Part shown: in pieces, positions 6,337 to 9,558 of the stretch
Layout: every line of letters begins with the position of its first letter
Position numbering within the stretch: the stretch's first letter is position 1
Assembly (NCBI GenBank): GCA_009885185.1
Contig: VFLF01000305.1
Coordinates: 1 to 9,558 of the forward strand
Length of the DNA: 9,558 bases
Source of the DNA: Nitrosomonadales bacterium
Lineage (GTDB): Bacteria; Pseudomonadota; Gammaproteobacteria; Burkholderiales; SG8-41
Direction: 5' to 3'
Program-made: the position numbers and the translations under genes
The notes under the pieces: model-generated
Told to the model about the DNA's origin: nothing
Database searches by the model: none
Seen by the model: only the letters and a program-made list of their open reading frames with translations

Positions 6337-8894
6337 GCCACGGGCTCCGCTTCGCGCGCATCGTCCCACGCATCTTTTTCATCTTCCCTCGCCGGTCGTA
6401 TCTGTCCGCGCTCGGCGACAAACACCACGTTGCTGTCGGGCGCGTCGCTGTTGACGAAATGGTGAAAGCGCTTCAGCGTCTCAGGATCATTGATCGCCTT
6501 TTTCCATTCGCACTCATAGGTATCAACGAAGCGCTGCATGTCAGCTTCAAGTTCGGCGCCCAAGCCCAGTGAGTCGTCGCACACGACTTTGCGCACGTAG
6601 TCGATGCCGCCTTCGAGGTTATCCAGCCACGTCGCCGTGCGTTGCAGCCGGTCGCCGGTGCGGATGTAGAACATCAGGAAACGGTCGATGTATTGAATCA
6701 GCGTGGTGTCATCGATATCCTTCACCAGCAGATCGGCGTGGCGCGGCTTGATGCCGCCATTGCCGCAGACATACAGATTCCAGCCTTTTTCGGTGGCGAT
6801 GATACCCACGTCCTTGCCCTGCGCCTCGGCGCATTCGCGAGTGCAACCCGACACCCCTATCTTCAGCTTGTGCGGCGCGCGCAGGCCGCGGTAACGCTGC
6901 TCGATGTTGATCGCCATGGTCACTGAATCCTGCACGCCGAAGCGGCACCACGTGCTGCCGACGCACGATTTCACCGTGCGCAGCGCCTTGCCGTAGGCGT
7001 GGCCGGATTCGAAGCCCGCGTCCACCAGTTCTTTCCAGATCAGCGGCAGTTGCTCGACGCGCGCGCCGAACAAATCGATGCGCTGTGCTCCGGTGATCTT
7101 GGTATACAGACCAAATTTTTTCGCCACCTCGCCCATCACGATCAGTTTCTCGGGTGTGATTTCACCGCCCGGCACGCGCGGCACGATGGAATAGGTGCCA
7201 TCCTTCTGCATATTCGCAAGGTAGTAATCATTGGTGTCCTGCAAAGGCGCGTGCTTCGGTTTCAGCACGAATTCATTCCAGCACGCAGCCAGAATCGACG
7301 CCACCGCCGGCTTGCAAATATCGCAGCCGCGTCCCTTGCCGTGTTTGGAAATGATCTGATCGAAGGTTTTCAGTCCGCCGATGCGCGTCAGGTGAAACAA
7401 CTCCTGGCGCGAATAATCGAAGTGCTCGCACAAGTAGTTTTTGACCTCCACGCCTTGCTTCTTGAGTTGGGCGTCGAGGATTTGTTTGACCAGCGGCGCG
7501 CAGCCGCCGCAGGTAGTCGCTGCCTTGGTCTGCTTCTTCAGCGCGCCGAGACTGCCCGCACCTTCGCTGACAGCGCAGCACAGCGCGCCCTTGGATACGT
7601 TGTTGCACGAGCAGATCAGCGCTGTGTCCGGCAGCGCATCCACGCCCAAGCCCTTGCTCGCACCCCCTTCGCGCGCGGGCAGGATGAGGTCCTCGGGATG
7701 TTCAGGCAATGCAATCGCATTCAACGTCAGTTGCAACAGGCTGCCGTAATCGTCGGCCTCTCCCACCAGCACCGCACCCAGCAGGCGCTTGCGGTCGCCC
7801 GACACCACCAGCTTCTTATAAGTGCCGGAAGCCTCATCGGTGAACACATAGTTCAGCGCATCGGGCGCCACGCCATGCGCGTCGCCGATGGACGCCACGT
7901 CCACGCCGAGCAGCTTCAACTTGGTGCTCATGTCCGCACCCGGAAAGCGCGCATCCGTTTCGCCGGTGAGATGGCGCGCGGTCACTTCGGCCATTTGATA
8001 GCCGGGCGCGACCAGCCCGTACAAGCGCCCGCTCCATAGCGCACACTCGCCCAGCGCATAAATGCTGGGGTCGTTGGTTTGGCAATGATCATTCACCGCG
8101 ATGCCGCCGCGCTCACCAATGGTGAGCCCCGCCGCTTTCGCCAGTTGATCGCGCGGACGGATACCGGCGGAAAACACCACAATATCCGTTTCCAGCACAC
8201 TGCCATCGGCGAACAACAATTTGTGGCGGCAGGTATCGCCCTTGACGATTTCCTTTGTCGCCTTCGATGTATGAACCGACACGCCCAACGCCTCGATCTT
8301 GTGGCGCAGCAAGCGTCCGCCGGAGTCATCCAACTGCACCGCCATCAGGCGCGGCGCGAACTCCACTACGTGCGTTTTCAAACCCAGATCGTGCAGCGCC
8401 TTGGCGGCCTCAAGACCGAGCAAACCGCCGCCGATCACTATGCCGACTTTGGCCTGCGCGGCGGCTACACGTATCGCTTCCAGATCTTCGATGGCGCGAT
8501 AGACAAAACAATCCTGCCATTCGGTGCCCGGCACTTTCGGCACAAACGGATACGAGCCCGTGGCCAGCACCAGCTTGTCGTACGGCAGCTCGTTCCCGCG
8601 CGCCGAGCGCACCACCTTGCGTTCGCGATCAATCGACACTGCCTTGTCGCCCAGCCGCAATGCGATGCCGTGCTGCTCGAAAAATCCTTCGGGCACCAGA
8701 TTCAGATCGGCGGCGGACTTGCCGGAAAGAAAACTGGTGAGTTGCACGCGGTCATACGCCGGGCGCGGCTCCGCGCAGAACACGGTCACGTCGACCGGAT
8801 GTGTTTCAGCGCGGCTGACCAGTTGCTCCAGAAAACGCTGCCCGATCATGCCGTTGCCGATAACGACGATTTTTTCCCGCGATAAGTTATTCAC
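6333..8894 (-). CDS. nirB: Nitrite reductase (NADH) large subunit NirB
   Basis: The 853-aa cytoplasmic enzyme reduces nitrite to ammonium with six electrons from NADH. In order it has an FAD-binding N terminus (IGNGMIG, residues 12-18), an NAD-binding IGGGLLG (154-160), a BFD-type [2Fe-2S] module with C428, C430, C462 and C465, and a second short segment with C524 and C527. The siroheme/[4Fe-4S] domain has C644-x5-C650 and C684-x3-C688 (SCVGSTWC and SGCTREC). The length is close to E. coli NirB (847 aa). The start is placed at GTG 8894: AAAGGG lies seven bases upstream, the protein begins as other NirBs do (SREKIVVIGNGM), and a sigma-54 promoter at 8947-8963 lies between this GTG and the farther ATG at 9032. 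It overlaps nirD by 4 bp. The nirB-nirD-nasA order indicates an assimilatory operon. Confidence 0.97.
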   Translation of the reverse strand: MNNLSREKIVVIGNGMIGQRFLEQLVSRAETHPVDVTVFCAEPRPAYDRVQLTSFLSGKSAADLNLVPEGFFEQHGIALRLGDKAVSIDRERKVVRSARGNELPYDKLVLATGSYPFVPKVPGTEWQDCFVYRAIEDLEAIRVAAAQAKVGIVIGGGLLGLEAAKALHDLGLKTHVVEFAPRLMAVQLDDSGGRLLRHKIEALGVSVHTSKATKEIVKGDTCRHKLLFADGSVLETDIVVFSAGIRPRDQLAKAAGLTIGERGGIAVNDHCQTNDPSIYALGECALWSGRLYGLVAPGYQMAEVTARHLTGETDARFPGADMSTKLKLLGVDVASIGDAHGVAPDALNYVFTDEASGTYKKLVVSGDRKRLLGAVLVGEADDYGSLLQLTLNAIALPEHPEDLILPAREGGASKGLGVDALPDTALICSCNNVSKGALCCAVSEGAGSLGALKKQTKAATTCGGCAPLVKQILDAQLKKQGVEVKNYLCEHFDYSRQELFHLTRIGGLKTFDQIISKHGKGRGCDICKPAVASILAACWNEFVLKPKHAPLQDTNDYYLANMQKDGTYSIVPRVPGGEITPEKLIVMGEVAKKFGLYTKITGAQRIDLFGARVEQLPLIWKELVDAGFESGHAYGKALRTVKSCVGSTWCRFGVQDSVTMAINIEQRYRGLRAPHKLKIGVSGCTRECAEAQGKDVGIIATEKGWNLYVCGNGGIKPRHADLLVKDIDDTTLIQYIDRFLMFYIRTGDRLQRTATWLDNLEGGIDYVRKVVCDDSLGLGAELEADMQRFVDTYECEWKKAINDPETLKRFHHFVNSDAPDSNVVFVAERGQIRPAREDEKDAWDDAREAEPVA

Positions 8895-8901
8895 TCGATT
8901 G

Positions 8902-8907
8902 CCCTTT
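8902..8907 (-). promoter_or_regulatory. Shine-Dalgarno deciding the GTG start of nirB
   Basis: AAAGGG on the minus strand is followed by seven bases and then GTG (8894-8892). It is the only good ribosome-binding site near the conserved N terminus, and it lies downstream of the predicted transcription start. Confidence 0.8.
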
Positions 8908-8946
8908 GATAACCAATGCCCGAATGCCTGCCATGGATAGAGATAG

Positions 8947-8963
8947 AGCAATAACGGTGCCAG
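8947..8963 (-). promoter_or_regulatory. Sigma-54 (-24/-12) promoter of the nirB operon
   Basis: The minus strand reads CTGGCACC-GTTA-TTGCT, a match to YTGGCACG-N4-TTGCW at every defined position but one. GG (8961-8960) and GC (8949-8948) are separated by 10 bases. Transcription is predicted to start near 8936, leaving a 5' UTR of about 42 nt before the GTG at 8894. It is the stronger of the two sigma-54 sites in the window. Confidence 0.87.
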
Positions 8964-8964
8964 C

Positions 8965-8981
8965 AGCCCCAAACCGGGGCT
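8965..8981. repeat. Inverted repeat AGCCCC-N5-GGGGCT next to the nirB -24 element
   Basis: A 6-bp perfect GC-rich dyad with a 5-bp loop lies immediately upstream of the sigma-54 promoter. No T-run follows on the minus strand, so it is not a standard intrinsic terminator. It could be a protein site or a weak block to read-through from the upstream gene. Confidence 0.45.
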
Positions 8982-9000
8982 ACGCCTTAAACAAACCGGG
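8970..9000. repeat. Direct repeat CAAACCGGG, two copies 22 bp apart
   Basis: The same nonamer occurs at 8970-8978 and 8992-9000, on the same face of the helix (two turns apart), between the nirB promoter and the half-sites farther upstream. This arrangement could hold a second regulator or bending protein, but no known motif is recognised. Confidence 0.4.
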
Positions 9001-9044
9001 AAATATTGCCGCGTCGCGCCATTGAAGTGCAATACGAAAAATCA

Positions 9045-9059
9045 CGCACTGCAAGTGCG
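9045..9059. promoter_or_regulatory. Dyad CGCACT-GCA-AGTGCG: candidate nirB enhancer site or terminator of the upstream gene
   Basis: A perfect 6-bp dyad is centred about 116 bp upstream of the predicted nirB transcription start, a typical position for NtrC-type activators. The GCAC/GTGC halves are 5 bases apart, against 7 in classical NtrC sites. On the minus strand it is followed by TGATTTTT, so it also resembles a short intrinsic terminator for the chlorite-dismutase-family gene that ends at 9092. Sequence alone does not decide between the two. Confidence 0.45.
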
Positions 9060-9061
9060 CG

Positions 9062-9075
9062 GGATGGTGCCATCC
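9062..9075. repeat. Inverted repeat GGATGG-TG-CCATCC downstream of the cld-like gene
   Basis: A perfect 6-bp dyad with a 2-bp centre starts 16 bp after the stop codon at 9092. It contains GATGGTGC, an 8-mer also present in the nrtA upstream cluster (2826-2833). It may be part of the same regulatory region or a component of a terminator structure with the dyad at 9045-9059. Confidence 0.4.
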
Positions 9076-9091
9076 TGTGGCTATCGAATAC

Positions 9092-9558
9092 CTACGCTTC
9101 AAGAACCAGTCTTATCTCCACCTCTCGTTCAATGTAGTTCCACTCCACGGTTGCTCGCAGCGCGGCAAGCAATTGATCGAAGTCGCGCTCGTGCGCGGGC
9201 GCGAACTCAAACCAGGTCAAAAAATCGAACGGTTCGTTTTCGGAAAGATCACGGCAGTGATGCAGCTTTCTCGCGATCGCCGGCAGGAAACGCATGCCGA
9301 TCTGGTTGTGATGCGACTGTTCTTCAAAAATCGCGCGGCGCTCATCCTGCGTCAGCGCCCACCACGCGGCGTTTTTCCGCAGCGGTATCAACGCGGCGTG
9401 CGTGGCCTCGGGACGTCCCAAGCTCTGTTGCCGGGACACCAGTTCGTTTTTCTCCTCACGCAGCACATAGCGTTCGTTGCTGGTAATGCCGCGCAGCGAC
9501 CACGCGGCTGCCGGAAGCGCTGCGGCGTCCGATTCGGCAACAATATTCAGCCGCGCAA
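9092..9558 (-). CDS. cld: Chlorite dismutase family heme protein, C-terminal part (5' end outside the window)
   Basis: The frame stays open to the right edge, so only the last 154 complete codons are visible and the GTG at 9466 is internal. It matches the chlorite-dismutase family in the blocks WSLRGITSNERYV, LGRPEATHAALIPL, DERRAIFEEQSHHNQIG, LHHCRDL, FDFLTWFEFAP and EWNYIEREVEIRL. His83 of the visible part (SHHN) is followed 13 residues later by Arg96 (IARK). Proximal His and distal Arg have the same spacing in characterised enzymes (H170/R183 in Dechloromonas, H114/R127 in Nitrobacter), which favours true chlorite-to-chloride-plus-O2 activity over a HemQ role. It lies upstream of nirB on the same strand, with the nirB sigma-54 promoter between them, so it is probably a separate unit. 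Cellular location cannot be judged without the N terminus. Confidence 0.82.
   Translation of the reverse strand, partial: ARLNIVAESDAAALPAAAWSLRGITSNERYVLREEKNELVSRQQSLGRPEATHAALIPLRKNAAWWALTQDERRAIFEEQSHHNQIGMRFLPAIARKLHHCRDLSENEPFDFLTWFEFAPAHERDFDQLLAALRATVEWNYIEREVEIRLVLEA

Noticed and set aside
6337..6369. Longer nirD from an ATG at 6369
   Set aside because: It would add 11 residues read from inside nirB. The ATGA overlap with GGAG at the right spacing supports 6336.
8895..9032. N-terminal extension of nirB by 46 codons from an ATG at 9032
   Set aside because: The extension contains the sigma-54 promoter, has no match to NirB N termini, and a good Shine-Dalgarno sits before GTG 8894.

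Overview
The window looks like the chromosome of a proteobacterium, most likely beta or gamma. The coding DNA is GC-rich with a few short AT-rich intergenic stretches. It carries a coaBC-dut pair, a NirBD/NasA nitrate-assimilation block, and two sequences matching sigma-54 (-24/-12) promoters. I cannot name the genus from sequence alone.

Layout: positions 2-1348 (+) hold the 3' part of coaBC (coenzyme A synthesis) and complete dut (dUTPase). Everything from 1369 to the right edge is on the minus strand. In transcription order it is: the 3' part of a chlorite-dismutase-family gene (9558-9092, cut by the window edge), nirB (8894-6333), nirD (6336-5983), an MFS nitrate transporter nasA (5952-4741), a fused PP2C phosphatase/Ser-Thr kinase (4576-2804), and a Tat-exported NrtA-like nitrate-binding protein (2664-1369). 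The last gene converges on dut with a 20-bp gap.

How the genes work together: NasA brings in nitrate/nitrite and NirBD reduces nitrite to ammonium with NADH and siroheme. The NrtA-like protein binds nitrate or a similar anion outside the cytoplasm. The kinase/phosphatase is probably a regulator of this pathway. The chlorite-dismutase relative could protect against chlorite formed when a nitrate reductase acts on chlorate. No nitrate reductase subunit and no NrtB/NrtC permease or ATPase lies in the window.

Regulation: nirB and nrtA each have a 17-bp sigma-54-type promoter predicting a 5' UTR of about 42-44 nt. Each also has clustered GCAC/GTGC half-sites about 100-135 bp upstream of the predicted start. 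This suggests both units are switched by nitrogen status through an NtrC-like activator, although canonical NtrC spacing is not seen. The nirB promoter lies inside the upstream extension of the longest nirB frame and so fixes the start at GTG 8894.

The most unusual non-coding structure fills the nasA-kinase gap (4585-4733). Four GTGAAAN heptads face nine TTTCACN heptads, forming long, nearly perfect inverted arms. A related TTCAC repeat with an 8-bp period lies in the coaBC-dut gap.
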